Shown: positions 52,936 through 62,294 of the stretch, in pieces | Layout of the letters: each line of letters opens with the position of its first letter | How positions within the stretch are numbered: position 1 is the first letter of the stretch | Assembly (NCBI RefSeq): GCF_900102545.1 | Contig: NZ_FNBN01000016.1 | Location: 1 to 64,000, forward strand | Origin: Chitinophaga filiformis | GTDB lineage: Bacteria; Bacteroidota; Bacteroidia; Chitinophagales; Chitinophagaceae | Reading direction: 5' to 3' | Length of the DNA stretch: 64,000 bases | The notes under the pieces: model-generated | What the model was told of the DNA's origin: nothing | The model's database searches: none | What the model saw: only the letters and a program-made list of their open reading frames with translations | Position numbers and translations under genes: made by a program

Positions 52936-54030
52936 TTATTTTAATATTTGTTCCAGTTTGGCTTCCAATGCCCTGCCACGCAGGTTACGGGCAATGATAT
53001 TCCCATTAGGGTCTATCAGGAAGTTGGCCGGAATGGCATTTACACCATATAATTGCGCGACTTCATTACCCCATCCCTTCAGATCAGATACCTGCGTCCA
53101 TTGCAGATTATCTTTCTTTACAGCCCCGATCCAGCGATCTTTATCCTGATCCAGGGATACACCCAGGATAGTGAAATTCTTGTCTTTAAAGCGCTCAAAA
53201 GCCTTTACAACGTTCGGATTTTCTGCCCGGCAGGGACCACACCAGCTGGCCCAGAAATCAACCAGTACATATTTGCCGCGGAAAGAAGATAACTTCACCG
53301 GTTTACCATTGATATCATCCTGGGTAAAATCACTGGCTACTCCCCCACCTTCAGTCTCTCCCTTCACGCTACGCAGGTATTTGGTGGCCGCCAATCCATA
53401 TTTCGTTTCTTTCAGCGACTGCCCCAGTGAATTGAAGATGCTCTCAAATTCATCTGGCTCCAGACGGTTACGTAACTCATTGACTAATATCCACAAACTG
53501 GCCAGTTGCTTTGGATGGCCTTTTATAAAGTCCCTTCCTGCATTCACCACATCCTGGTTGAAGAGAGATGCCTTGGCGCGGAAAGCATTCTTCGCCGCCT
53601 CATCATCTCCGGCAATTTTTGATGCCTCTACATTCAGGACCTGTGCACGTTCTATCAGGGCCAGAAACGTCTTCTGATACGCCTGCATCGCTTTGTTCTC
53701 TTCATTTCCCTTCACAGCTGTAGCCACAGGAAAAGTCTGCGCATTCAGGGCATAATGTACTGGTTCCTTGCCTGTTACAAACAGCAAAGGATTCTGTACA
53801 CCCTCCAGCACGACCGCATATATAGACAGACTTTTTGCTTCAGGTACTTTAAACGAGAACTTATCTCCCTTCAGGGATACTGAATCCTTCGGATTATTAT
53901 CTTCATCTGAATACAGATAGACTTTTTTGCCGTCTGCTCCGGTCAATGTACCGGAGACCTCCTGTTGGGCAAAGGCTGCACACGAGAAAAGCACCGCGAG
54001 GGTGCCTGTAACAAATTGTTTCATTCCCAC
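52936..54030 (-). CDS. TlpA-type thioredoxin-like protein with DUF4369 domain
   Basis: A 364-residue exported protein (signal peptide ending CAAFAQ) with a DUF4369-like N-terminal domain and a C-terminal TlpA/ResA thioredoxin fold with DFWASWCGPCRAENPN. The C-terminal 130 residues are nearly the same as in the paralogue at 51634-52806, while the N-terminal parts differ. It starts only 18 bases behind hisIE with no hairpin between, so it may be the last gene of the trp-his transcript. Confidence 0.85.
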   Translation of the reverse strand: MGMKQFVTGTLAVLFSCAAFAQQEVSGTLTGADGKKVYLYSDEDNNPKDSVSLKGDKFSFKVPEAKSLSIYAVVLEGVQNPLLFVTGKEPVHYALNAQTFPVATAVKGNEENKAMQAYQKTFLALIERAQVLNVEASKIAGDDEAAKNAFRAKASLFNQDVVNAGRDFIKGHPKQLASLWILVNELRNRLEPDEFESIFNSLGQSLKETKYGLAATKYLRSVKGETEGGGVASDFTQDDINGKPVKLSSFRGKYVLVDFWASWCGPCRAENPNVVKAFERFKDKNFTILGVSLDQDKDRWIGAVKKDNLQWTQVSDLKGWGNEVAQLYGVNAIPANFLIDPNGNIIARNLRGRALEAKLEQILK

Positions 54031-54048
54031 TAATATAAAAAATAACTG

Positions 54049-54657
54049 CTATTTATCGTGCCTTTTCTTCAGAACGGACAATACGTCGGACAACCGGTAT
54101 CCTTTCGCACTGAGCAGCACGAGATAATGGAAAAGCAGGTCCGCTGATTCGTTCAGGAACAGCTCCTCATTATCGTCTTTAGCTTCTATAACGACTTCCA
54201 CCGCCTCTTCCCCTACTTTCTGGGCAATTTTGTTAATTCCTTTTGAAAATAGCTTAGAAGTATAAGAATTCTCTGAAGGATTGTTTTTCCTGTCAGTAAT
54301 GATGCTCTCCAGTTTTGACAGGAAGTCATTGCTGACATTTTCTTCCTCCCAGCAGGTGTCTGCCCCGGTATGACATACCACGCCGGTAGGGATGGCCTTG
54401 ATCAATAAAGTATCGCTATCACAATCCACCCTGATTTCCTGGAGCGTCAGGAAATTACCGCTTTCCTCACCTTTGGTCCACAAGCGCTGCCTGGAACGGC
54501 TGAAAAAAGTCACTTTACCTTCCTGCAAGGTCTTGTCCAGTGCGTCCTGGTTCATATACCCCAGCATCAGCACTTTCAGGGTTGCTGAATCCTGTACAAT
54601 GGCAGGCACCAGACCATCCGCACATTTGTCAAAATTTATCTGTTTGTTATTATACAT
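54049..54657 (-). CDS. hisIE: bifunctional phosphoribosyl-AMP cyclohydrolase / phosphoribosyl-ATP pyrophosphatase
   Basis: A 202-residue fusion. HisI (about 1-105) has the zinc and catalytic segment VDCDSDTLLIKAIPTGVVCHTGADTC in parts. HisE (about 112-202) has the acidic helices KVGEEAVEVVIEAKDDNEELFLNESADLLFHYL. It performs steps 2 and 3 of histidine synthesis. It is 58 bases behind hisF. Confidence 0.93.
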   Translation of the reverse strand: MYNNKQINFDKCADGLVPAIVQDSATLKVLMLGYMNQDALDKTLQEGKVTFFSRSRQRLWTKGEESGNFLTLQEIRVDCDSDTLLIKAIPTGVVCHTGADTCWEEENVSNDFLSKLESIITDRKNNPSENSYTSKLFSKGINKIAQKVGEEAVEVVIEAKDDNEELFLNESADLLFHYLVLLSAKGYRLSDVLSVLKKRHDK

Positions 54658-54715
54658 GCAGTAGTCACATTTTAAAGTAAGATATACCGTCCAGCTGGCA
54701 AAATTAGTAGTTTTC

Positions 54716-55471
54716 TCAGAACCTGATATTTAAGCCTCTCTGGTACAGGTATGTTTTTAATGCCGGGATCTCAATTTCCTTATAGTGGAAAATGCTGGCG
54801 GCCAGTGCAGCATCTGCCTGGGCGGTTTCAAACACATCCATAAAATGATCCATCGTACCTGCTCCTCCAGAGGCGATCACGGGTACATTCAGGTTCTGGG
54901 ACAATTTCCCGGTGATGTCCAGTGCAAATCCCTGTTTCGTGCCGTCATTGTTCATAGAGGTCAGCAGGATCTCTCCGGCGCCACGGCCTACAGCTTCCTT
55001 TGCCCAGTCATATGCCTTCACCTCCGTTTTCACCCGGCCACCATTCAGGTATACATACCAGTCGCCATCTTCAAAGCGCGTATCAATAGCCAGTACCACA
55101 CATTGACTGCCAAACTCACGGGCCAGTTCATCTACCAGCTCCGGACGTTTAAAGGCGGAAGTATTAACGGATATTTTGTCTGCACCTGATTGCAATAATA
55201 CATTCACATCTTCTACGGAAGAAATGCCACCGCCCACAGTGAACGGGATATTCACATGTTTCGCAATGCGCGTTACCAGTTCAGACAAAGTCTTCCTGCG
55301 CTCATTGGTGGCGGTAATATCCAGGAACACCAGTTCATCCGCTCCCTGCGCTGCATATAAAGCGCCCAGTTCAATAGGATCGCCGGCATCGCGTATATTT
55401 TCAAAGTTCACACCCTTTACTGTGCGGCCATCTTTGATATCGAGACAGGGAATGATACGTTTCGTTAACAT
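54716..55471 (-). CDS. hisF: imidazole glycerol phosphate synthase, cyclase subunit
   Basis: A 251-residue TIM barrel with IIPCLDIKDGRTVKGVNFENIRDAGDP (catalytic Asp in CLDIKDG), LVFLDITATNERR, and phosphate loops IASGGAGTMDHF and TVGGGISS. It combines with HisH to make imidazole glycerol phosphate and AICAR. It lies 29 bases behind the hisA fusion gene. Confidence 0.94.
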   Translation of the reverse strand: MLTKRIIPCLDIKDGRTVKGVNFENIRDAGDPIELGALYAAQGADELVFLDITATNERRKTLSELVTRIAKHVNIPFTVGGGISSVEDVNVLLQSGADKISVNTSAFKRPELVDELAREFGSQCVVLAIDTRFEDGDWYVYLNGGRVKTEVKAYDWAKEAVGRGAGEILLTSMNNDGTKQGFALDITGKLSQNLNVPVIASGGAGTMDHFMDVFETAQADAALAASIFHYKEIEIPALKTYLYQRGLNIRF

Positions 55472-55500
55472 GATAAAAAAATTTGGAATTAAGATTGGGA

Positions 55501-56661
55501 TCAGGGATTCAATTTCAGGAATTCACTCAGTTCCTGCATGCTGATCCTTTCCTCATAAATTGCTTTTCCTACAATCACACCACTACAACCTGCTTCTGCC
55601 AGCGCATGTACATCTGCCATTGTGCTCACGCCACCACTGGCCACAAAATCGATCTGCGAAAAGCGTCGCAGGATCTTTTCATACAAAGCAATGGAAGGGC
55701 CCTGTAAAAGTCCATCCTTCGCAATGTCTGTACAGAAAATATGTTTCACGCCCTGTTTCACATTCTCTTCGAGGAAATCAAACACAGACAGTTCTGTTGT
55801 TTCCAGCCATCCGCCCACAGCGATCTTTTCTTCTTTTACATCTGCTCCCAGGAAGATCTTTTCTGCACCATACTTCTTCACCCAAGCAGCAAACAATGCA
55901 GGATCTTTCACCGCTATACTGCCAATCGTTGCCAGTGCAGCCCCGTTTTCATATACAATGCGCAGATCATCTTCTGTTTTAATACCTCCACCGAAATCTA
56001 TTACAAGGTTCGTTTTACCAGCGATAGCTTCCAGTACTTTCCAGTTCACTACAGCGCCTTTTTTAGCGCCATCCAGGTCTACCAGGTGTAAACGGCGTAC
56101 GCCAATACTTTCAAAAGCCTTGGCTACTTCCAGCGGATGCTCATTGTATACTTTCTTCTGCCCGTAATCACCCTGCGTGAGACGCACACATTTACCATCT
56201 ATAATGTCGATCGCAGGAATAATGGTAAACCCACTTCCTGTTGCCTTATCAAGTTGCAATTTCATCTTGCAGAAAACAATATTATCTTTTGTGAAATGAT
56301 CTCCCCAGAACTCATAACCGCGCTTCGTATAAAATCCCTCAGCAGTATTACGGGCATTGCACCATAAAGTGGGAATATGTTCTTTCCTGCAGAAGTCTTC
56401 AACATGCTGCATCAGCAAACTACCATATCCTTTGCCCTGGCAGTCGGGATGGACAGCCAGTTTGCGGAACTGTGCCAGATCCTTCTGCACGAACAATGAT
56501 ACGATCCCTCTTAACCTTGTATCCTCAAACAGGCCAAAGTGTAAACCGTCTTCATCATGATCTACACGCATTGCCTCTAATGTGGCGTCCGGGTATAACA
56601 CATCCCTGCGAAGCTGTAATGTATCTTCCGGATTGATCCTTCTTATCTGTACTGGCTGCAT
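55501..56661 (-). CDS. hisA: GNAT acetyltransferase - HisA (ProFAR isomerase) fusion
   Basis: A 386-residue fusion. Residues about 5-138 form a GNAT domain with the acetyl-CoA loop VHPDCQGKGYGSLLMQH and the C-terminal NTAEGFYTKRGYEFWGDHF. A short linker (KLQLDKATGSG) leads to a complete HisA barrel from residue 145: IIPAIDIIDGKCVRLTQGDY (catalytic Asp152), DFGGGIKTEDD, CTDIAKDGLLQGPS (second Asp) and ASGGVSTMADV. HisA catalyses step 4 of histidine synthesis. An internal ATG (56265, Met133) could also give HisA alone. The acetyltransferase substrate is unknown. Confidence 0.88.
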   Translation of the reverse strand: MQPVQIRRINPEDTLQLRRDVLYPDATLEAMRVDHDEDGLHFGLFEDTRLRGIVSLFVQKDLAQFRKLAVHPDCQGKGYGSLLMQHVEDFCRKEHIPTLWCNARNTAEGFYTKRGYEFWGDHFTKDNIVFCKMKLQLDKATGSGFTIIPAIDIIDGKCVRLTQGDYGQKKVYNEHPLEVAKAFESIGVRRLHLVDLDGAKKGAVVNWKVLEAIAGKTNLVIDFGGGIKTEDDLRIVYENGAALATIGSIAVKDPALFAAWVKKYGAEKIFLGADVKEEKIAVGGWLETTELSVFDFLEENVKQGVKHIFCTDIAKDGLLQGPSIALYEKILRRFSQIDFVASGGVSTMADVHALAEAGCSGVIVGKAIYEERISMQELSEFLKLNP

Positions 56662-56667
56662 AGTATT

Positions 56668-57261
56668 TTATAACTTCAGGAAATTCTCCAGGATCTTCTG
56701 CCCTTCCCCGGCTGACTTTTCCGGGTGGAACTGCACTGCATAGAAATTATCTTTCTGTAATGCAGCACTGTAGTTAATGACATAGTTGGTGGTAGCCACT
56801 GTATATGGGCTCAAAGCCGCATAATAACTGTGTACAAAGTACATGTAGGAGTTTTCCGGTACATGCTCGAACATAGTACAATACAATCCTGTTATGTTGT
56901 TCCAGCCTATCTGCGGTATTTTCAACAGGTTGTCTACCGGCGACTGAAAACGTTTTACTTCCACATCAAAAATACCAAGGCAATTGGTATCATTCTCTTC
57001 AGAGTGCTTACACATCAGCTGCATACCAAGGCAAATACCCAGCACTGGTTGTTTTAAACCTGTGATCAGCTGATCCAGTTTTCTCTCCTGCAGATAACGC
57101 ATGGCAGAACTGGCTTCTCCCACACCGGGAAAGATCACTTTATCTGCCGCTTTAATCTCTTCCGGATTGTCTGTAACTACACCTTCCACACCCAGTCTGT
57201 CCAGTGCAAACAGCACAGAACGGATGTTACCGGCATTATATTTTATGATAACCGTCTTCAT
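56668..57261 (-). CDS. hisH: imidazole glycerol phosphate synthase, glutaminase subunit
   Basis: A 197-residue class I glutamine amidotransferase with nucleophile Cys in GICLGMQLM and the His-Glu pair in VQFHPEKSAGEGQ. It feeds ammonia to HisF. It begins 13 bases behind trpA and is the junction gene of the trp-his operon. Confidence 0.93.
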   Translation of the reverse strand: MKTVIIKYNAGNIRSVLFALDRLGVEGVVTDNPEEIKAADKVIFPGVGEASSAMRYLQERKLDQLITGLKQPVLGICLGMQLMCKHSEENDTNCLGIFDVEVKRFQSPVDNLLKIPQIGWNNITGLYCTMFEHVPENSYMYFVHSYYAALSPYTVATTNYVINYSAALQKDNFYAVQFHPEKSAGEGQKILENFLKL

Positions 57262-57274
57262 ATACTATTCTTGT

Positions 57275-58045
57275 CTATTTTACGCCAGCAATAAACTGCT
57301 GTATTGCTGAATCCAGGTTAGTTGCCTGCTCGAGGGCGCGGATAAAGGCTGTGCCAATCACGCCTCCATTGCTGTGAGCGGTAGCCGCATCAAAGGTAGC
57401 TTTATCTTTAATACCAAACCCGATCAACACAGGATTCTTCAGCTTCAGGGATTCCAGTCTTTCGAAATAAGCCTGCTGATGTCCCATATTTTTATCCGTA
57501 CCTGTTGTAGAAGAAGAAGACACCGCATATATAAATCCTTTGCTCACACTATCTATTTTGCGAATGCGTTCCTCACTGGTTTCAGGTGTCACAAGAAACA
57601 CCAGGTGCAGGCCATACTTTTCGAAAACAGGCTTGTATTCTGATTCATATTCATCCATTGGCAGGTCGGGCAGGATCGCTCCATCCACCCCTACTTCTGC
57701 GCATTTTTTACAGAAGTTCTCAATACCATACAGCAACACCGGATTCAGATATCCCATCAGCAGCACCGGCACATGTATCTCCTGCCGGAGATTTTTCAGC
57801 TGTTCAAACAGTACTTTTAAACTCATGCCATTACTGATAGCACGGGTACTGCTATCCTGGATCACAGGACCATCTGCCAGCGGATCTGAGAAAGGCATAC
57901 CGAGTTCAATAATATCCACACCGTTTTGCTGTAATGCTTTCATGACAGGCAGTGTATCATTCAGCTCAGGAAATCCTGCAGTGCAATAAATATTCAGCAC
58001 ACCCTTTCTTTTGCCGGCAAATAATTGATCTATACGATTGCTCAT
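57275..58045 (-). CDS. trpA: tryptophan synthase alpha subunit
   Basis: A 256-residue TIM barrel with ELGMPFSDPLADGPVIQ (catalytic Glu and Asp), ILPDLPMDEYE and YAVSSSSTTGTD. It cleaves indole-3-glycerol phosphate and passes indole to TrpB. It lies nine bases behind trpB. Confidence 0.95.
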   Translation of the reverse strand: MSNRIDQLFAGKRKGVLNIYCTAGFPELNDTLPVMKALQQNGVDIIELGMPFSDPLADGPVIQDSSTRAISNGMSLKVLFEQLKNLRQEIHVPVLLMGYLNPVLLYGIENFCKKCAEVGVDGAILPDLPMDEYESEYKPVFEKYGLHLVFLVTPETSEERIRKIDSVSKGFIYAVSSSSTTGTDKNMGHQQAYFERLESLKLKNPVLIGFGIKDKATFDAATAHSNGGVIGTAFIRALEQATNLDSAIQQFIAGVK

Positions 58046-58054
58046 AAAATATGT

Positions 58055-59281
58055 TTATACGTTACCGCCAGTATTACCAGGCAAATTACGAATGTAAGTT
58101 TCCATGTCTTTATCACCACGTCCGCTCAAACATACTACTACAACATCATCTGGTTTGAGCGCTATCTGCCCCAGTTTCGCCAGTGCGTGAGACGATTCCA
58201 GTGCCGGGATAATACCTTCCAGGCGGGTCAGTTCATATGCTGCCTGCAGCGCTTCATCATCTGTCGCATTCAGGAATGTAGCACGGCCTGTTTCATAAAG
58301 ATGCGCATGCAATGGACCGATACCAGGATAATCCAGTCCTGCGGAGATAGAATATGGTTCAGTGATCTGTCCATCTTCTGTCTGCATCAGCAGGGTTTTA
58401 CTGGCATGGATAATACCCAGCTTACCCAGTTGCGTAGTTGCTGCGGAATGTCCGGAATGTACACCCTTACCACCTGCTTCTACCGCTACCAGTTTAACAT
58501 CCGGTTCATCCAGGAAATGATAGTATGCGCCAGCTGCATTACTTCCCCCACCGATACAAGCCACTACGTAATCAGGATTCGCCTTTCCCGTCTTTTCCAG
58601 CAACTGCTTTTTAATCTCCTCACTGATCACAGACTGGAAGCGGGTCACCATATCCGGATAAGGATGCGGTCCTGCTGCTGTACCAAGGATATAATGTGTA
58701 TTCACCGGGTTATTGATCCAGTCGCGGATAGCCTCGTTACAGGCATCCTTCAGGGTCTGACTACCGCTGGTAGCTGGTACCACAGTAGCGCCCAGCATTT
58801 TCATACGCGCCACATTCGGCGCCTGACGCTTGATATCAATGCTACCCATATATACCACACACTCCAGCCCCATCAACGCACACACCGTAGCAGTAGCTAC
58901 ACCATGCTGGCCCGCGCCGGTTTCAGCGATGATACGCGTCTTGCCCAGGCGTTTTGCCAGCAGGATCTGCCCAATGGTGTTGTTTACCTTATGAGCGCCT
59001 GTATGGTTCAGATCTTCACGTTTGAGGTAGATCTTAGCGTTATATTTTTCAGACAAACGTTTTGCAAAGTATAAGGGAGAAGGACGGCCTACGTAGTCAC
59101 GCAGCAGCTGATCAAATTCTTCCTGGAATCCCGGATCACGCAGTATTGCCAGGTAATTGCGCTGCAGTTCCTCTACATTCGGATATAACATCTCGGGAAT
59201 GTAAGCGCCGCCAAATCTGCCGTAAAAGCCTTTTTCATCTACATGATACTTAGAGCCGAACGTGTTTTCCGCGATCTTCAT
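58055..59281 (-). CDS. trpB: tryptophan synthase beta subunit
   Basis: A 408-residue PLP enzyme with the cofactor lysine in LNHTGAHKVNNTIGQ, the phosphate loop GGGSNAAG, and ETGAGQHGVATAT. It condenses indole with serine. Order and spacing (seven bases behind trpF, nine before trpA) are typical. Confidence 0.96.
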   Translation of the reverse strand: MKIAENTFGSKYHVDEKGFYGRFGGAYIPEMLYPNVEELQRNYLAILRDPGFQEEFDQLLRDYVGRPSPLYFAKRLSEKYNAKIYLKREDLNHTGAHKVNNTIGQILLAKRLGKTRIIAETGAGQHGVATATVCALMGLECVVYMGSIDIKRQAPNVARMKMLGATVVPATSGSQTLKDACNEAIRDWINNPVNTHYILGTAAGPHPYPDMVTRFQSVISEEIKKQLLEKTGKANPDYVVACIGGGSNAAGAYYHFLDEPDVKLVAVEAGGKGVHSGHSAATTQLGKLGIIHASKTLLMQTEDGQITEPYSISAGLDYPGIGPLHAHLYETGRATFLNATDDEALQAAYELTRLEGIIPALESSHALAKLGQIALKPDDVVVVCLSGRGDKDMETYIRNLPGNTGGNV

Positions 59282-59288
59282 GCTATGA

Positions 59289-59924
59289 TTATTTTAAATA
59301 AGTTGAATGAATCTGATCTGTAAATAACCTCACCTTTTCCATGTCTTTTACACCCGGTTGTATCTCAAACCTGCTGTTTACATCTACTGCAAATAAAGCC
59401 GGCATCTGCAGTTGCAGCAACTCGGGTGTTTCTTCCAACCCTATGCCTCCGCTCAGATAGAAAGGATGTGTGTAAGGATAAGTTTTCAGCAGTTCCCAGT
59501 TAAAACGTTTACCAGTGCCACCATATGCCTTACCTGCTTCGGTATCAAACAGGAAATAATCTGTCACTTTCAGATAACCTGACAACAATGCTGACCAGTC
59601 TACATCATCTCCTACGCGAAAGGCTTTTATCACCGGTACACGCTCCCGTATAGCCGCACAGTACTCCGGTGTTTCATCACCGTGTAACTGCACCATATCC
59701 AGACCATAATCAGTAATGACGCGTTGTACCTGTTGCAGTGGTGCATTTACAAACACACCTACTTTTTTGATGCCTTCCATTTCGCGGACTGTACGGGCAT
59801 CTATTTTCTGTCCCGCAAAGCGCGGCGACTTTTCATAGAATATAAAGCCGGCATAGTTAACCTGGTAATTCACCAGTTGTTGCAGGTCTTCTCTCCGTGT
59901 AATACCGCAGACCTTTATTTTCAT
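59289..59924 (-). CDS. trpF: phosphoribosylanthranilate isomerase
   Basis: A 211-residue barrel with the catalytic Cys in KVCGITRRED and the general acid Asp in FLFDTEAGKAYGGTGKRFNW, plus YLSGGIG. It is separate from HisA, so there is no PriA-type sharing although hisA is in the same operon. It overlaps trpC by four bases. Confidence 0.94.
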   Translation of the reverse strand: MKIKVCGITRREDLQQLVNYQVNYAGFIFYEKSPRFAGQKIDARTVREMEGIKKVGVFVNAPLQQVQRVITDYGLDMVQLHGDETPEYCAAIRERVPVIKAFRVGDDVDWSALLSGYLKVTDYFLFDTEAGKAYGGTGKRFNWELLKTYPYTHPFYLSGGIGLEETPELLQLQMPALFAVDVNSRFEIQPGVKDMEKVRLFTDQIHSTYLK

Positions 59925-60721
59925 TGTGCTGATTTATTAGCCAGTTCCGTTACAAAGTGCTCAAATGCCCTTGGCGGATTTTCCTGTTTCATAAAATGCT
60001 CCCCTATCAGGAATCCCTGGAAGCCTGCCTGTTTCAGCGTTACAATAGCATCTGTATTGCTGATACCACTTTCAGCTACTTTGCATTTGCTGGCAGGGAT
60101 CTGCGGCGCGAGTTCACAGGAGCGGTTGAAATCAACTTTAAACGTAGTAAGGTCACGGTTGTTGACACCCACCAGTTGTATGTGATCAGTCACCTTATCC
60201 AGCTGATCGCCGCTATGCACTTCCAGTAATACTTCGAGTCCCAGGTTATTGGCAAAAGCTGCCAGTTGCGCTACTTCCTGCTTTGACAAACATTCTGCTA
60301 TCAGCAGGATTACGTCTGCACCGATCGCCTTTGCTTCCAGGATCTGGTATTCATCGATAATAAAATCCTTCCGGAGGATAGGGATATTATTCAGCGCCCT
60401 TGCCTGCTGCAGATCATCCGAAGAACCACCGAAGTACTTCTCATCTGTCAGTACTGACAAGCCGGATGCACCGTAACGGGTATAAGCAGTGGTTACATCC
60501 TGCACAGTTACATTACCGTTGATAACGCCCTTTGAAGGAGAACGTCTTTTGAACTCAGCAATGATCCCTGTCTTCCCCGGATCCCGGAGGAACTGGGCCA
60601 GTGACAGTGGTGTACGTTTGAACCAGGATACCTGTTCCAGTTCTTCCACGCTCCGTTGTTGTTTACGGGCGGCCACTTCTGTATGCTTGTGGGCTACTAT
60701 TTCTGTCAGGATATTTTTCAT
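59921..60721 (-). CDS. trpC: indole-3-glycerol phosphate synthase
   Basis: A 266-residue barrel with IAEFKRRSPSKGVIN, LSVLTDEKYFGGS, ILRKDFIIDEYQI, VGVNNRDLTTFKVD and AESGIS, i.e. the substrate and catalytic Lys/Glu set of the family. It overlaps trpF and trpD by four bases each. Confidence 0.95.
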   Translation of the reverse strand: MKNILTEIVAHKHTEVAARKQQRSVEELEQVSWFKRTPLSLAQFLRDPGKTGIIAEFKRRSPSKGVINGNVTVQDVTTAYTRYGASGLSVLTDEKYFGGSSDDLQQARALNNIPILRKDFIIDEYQILEAKAIGADVILLIAECLSKQEVAQLAAFANNLGLEVLLEVHSGDQLDKVTDHIQLVGVNNRDLTTFKVDFNRSCELAPQIPASKCKVAESGISNTDAIVTLKQAGFQGFLIGEHFMKQENPPRAFEHFVTELANKSAQ

Positions 60722-61713
60722 GATTGCAAGCTTATCAACTTCTTAAACGCATTATGCGCTGCGCCTGATTCCAGCGACTCTACAGCTGCCAGGAAACAGT
60801 CATTATAATTATCAAATTTCTTCATGCAATACAGCCCCATGGCAGCGTTAGCCAGTACCACCGAGTTTTGCGCCCAGGTACCTTCACCTTTCAATATCTT
60901 CATAAAGATCTTCGCTGCCGCTTCTACCGTGCTACCACCGTAAATATCTTCCGGATATACTTTACGTTTACCCAGCTGTTCCGGCGTCCAGTCTTTCTCT
61001 CCCTCATTGGTGATGACACGGGTATCAGCAGTCAGGGAGATTTCGTCATATCCGTCCAGACTATAAACGATCGCATATTGCTTGTCAGTCTGCTGGAACA
61101 GATAATTATATACTCTCGCCAGCTCCAGGCTGTACACCCCTATCAGCTGATGCTGTGCGAAGGCCGGATTCACCAGCGGTCCCAGCATGTTGAAGAACGT
61201 ACGGATTCCCAGCTGACGGCGTACACCGGCTACATGCTTCAAAGCGGGATGGAACAGTGGCGCATGCAGGAAACAGACACCTGCCTCTTCCAGCTCTTCC
61301 CTCAGCTTTGCATCATCATTCTTGAATTTGTATCCGGCAGATTCCATCAGGTTAGAAGCTCCGCTGATGGAAGATACGCCATAGTTGCCATGTTTGGCTA
61401 CTTTTCCACCTGCGCCCGCTACTATGAAACAGGATAAGGTAGACACATTAAAAGTATTCTTACCATCTCCACCGGTACCTACGATGTCCAGCACTTCATA
61501 TCCATTCAGATTAACCGGTACACAAAGTTCCAGCAACGCATCCCGGAAACCCAGCAGTTCATCAACCGTAATGCTGCGCATCAGGAAAACGGTCATAAAG
61601 GCGGCCAGTTCGCTTTCATTGTACATGCCTTTTGAAATACTGATGAGTATCTCTTTGGCCGCATCCCGGCTAAATGTTTTATGTTCAAAAAGGTAATTGA
61701 GTATCTTTTTCAT
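60718..61713 (-). CDS. trpD: anthranilate phosphoribosyltransferase
   Basis: A 331-residue enzyme with the phosphoribosyl-pyrophosphate loop DIVGTGGDGKNTFNVS, KHGNYGVSSISGASNLMES and FFNMLGPLVNPA. It is not fused to TrpG, which is encoded ten bases upstream. Confidence 0.95.
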   Translation of the reverse strand: MKKILNYLFEHKTFSRDAAKEILISISKGMYNESELAAFMTVFLMRSITVDELLGFRDALLELCVPVNLNGYEVLDIVGTGGDGKNTFNVSTLSCFIVAGAGGKVAKHGNYGVSSISGASNLMESAGYKFKNDDAKLREELEEAGVCFLHAPLFHPALKHVAGVRRQLGIRTFFNMLGPLVNPAFAQHQLIGVYSLELARVYNYLFQQTDKQYAIVYSLDGYDEISLTADTRVITNEGEKDWTPEQLGKRKVYPEDIYGGSTVEAAAKIFMKILKGEGTWAQNSVVLANAAMGLYCMKKFDNYNDCFLAAVESLESGAAHNAFKKLISLQS

Positions 61714-61723
61714 TGCTTGGAAT

Positions 61724-62293
61724 TTAAGCGTTCAACCAGTTACGAAGGATCTGTTCTCCCTGTGGCGTCAATACACTTTCAGGATGGAACTGCACGCCAC
61801 TTACATCATACTTGTTATGCTGCAGCGCCATGATATAATTGTTATCATCCCTGGCGGTTATTGTCAGGTCAGGAGATAAAGTGGCTTCATCTACCACCCA
61901 CGAGTGATAACGACCTACTTCCAGCTGATCAGGCAAACCATTGAACAGTCTTCCATTCCTGGAGGTGATGTTCACATTCGTTGCTACCCCATGATATACA
62001 TCTTTCAGGTTGATCAGTTTCGCACCAAAAGCCTCTCCGATAGCCTGTTGGCCAAGACACACGCCGAAGATGGATTTGCTCGCTGCATATTCCTTAATCA
62101 GTGGCAGCAGTAATCCTGCTTCTTCAGGAATACCTGGTCCGGGCGACAGGATGATCTTGTCATACTGCTTTACTTGCTCTAATGGTATTTCATCATTGCG
62201 CACCACCGTCACTTTACCATTGATGATCTTCTCCACCAGGTGCACCAGGTTATAGGTAAATGAATCGTAATTATCGAACACCAGAATATTCAT
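61724..62293 (-). CDS. trpG: anthranilate synthase, glutaminase component
   Basis: A 189-residue amidotransferase with NYDSFTYNLVHL, nucleophile Cys in GVCLGQQAIGEAFG, and VQFHPESVLTPQG. A shared role in 4-aminobenzoate synthesis is possible. It starts one base behind the trpE stop. Confidence 0.94.
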   Translation of the reverse strand: MNILVFDNYDSFTYNLVHLVEKIINGKVTVVRNDEIPLEQVKQYDKIILSPGPGIPEEAGLLLPLIKEYAASKSIFGVCLGQQAIGEAFGAKLINLKDVYHGVATNVNITSRNGRLFNGLPDQLEVGRYHSWVVDEATLSPDLTITARDDNNYIMALQHNKYDVSGVQFHPESVLTPQGEQILRNWLNA

Positions 62294-62294
62294 G

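Noticed and set aside
58025..59074. 349-codon plus-strand ORF
   Set aside because: Antisense to trpB, whose motifs are complete; no recognisable family.
55501..59924. PriA-like sharing of the HisA and TrpF reactions
   Set aside because: A separate trpF with its own catalytic Cys and Asp is present in the same operon, so HisA need not serve both pathways.
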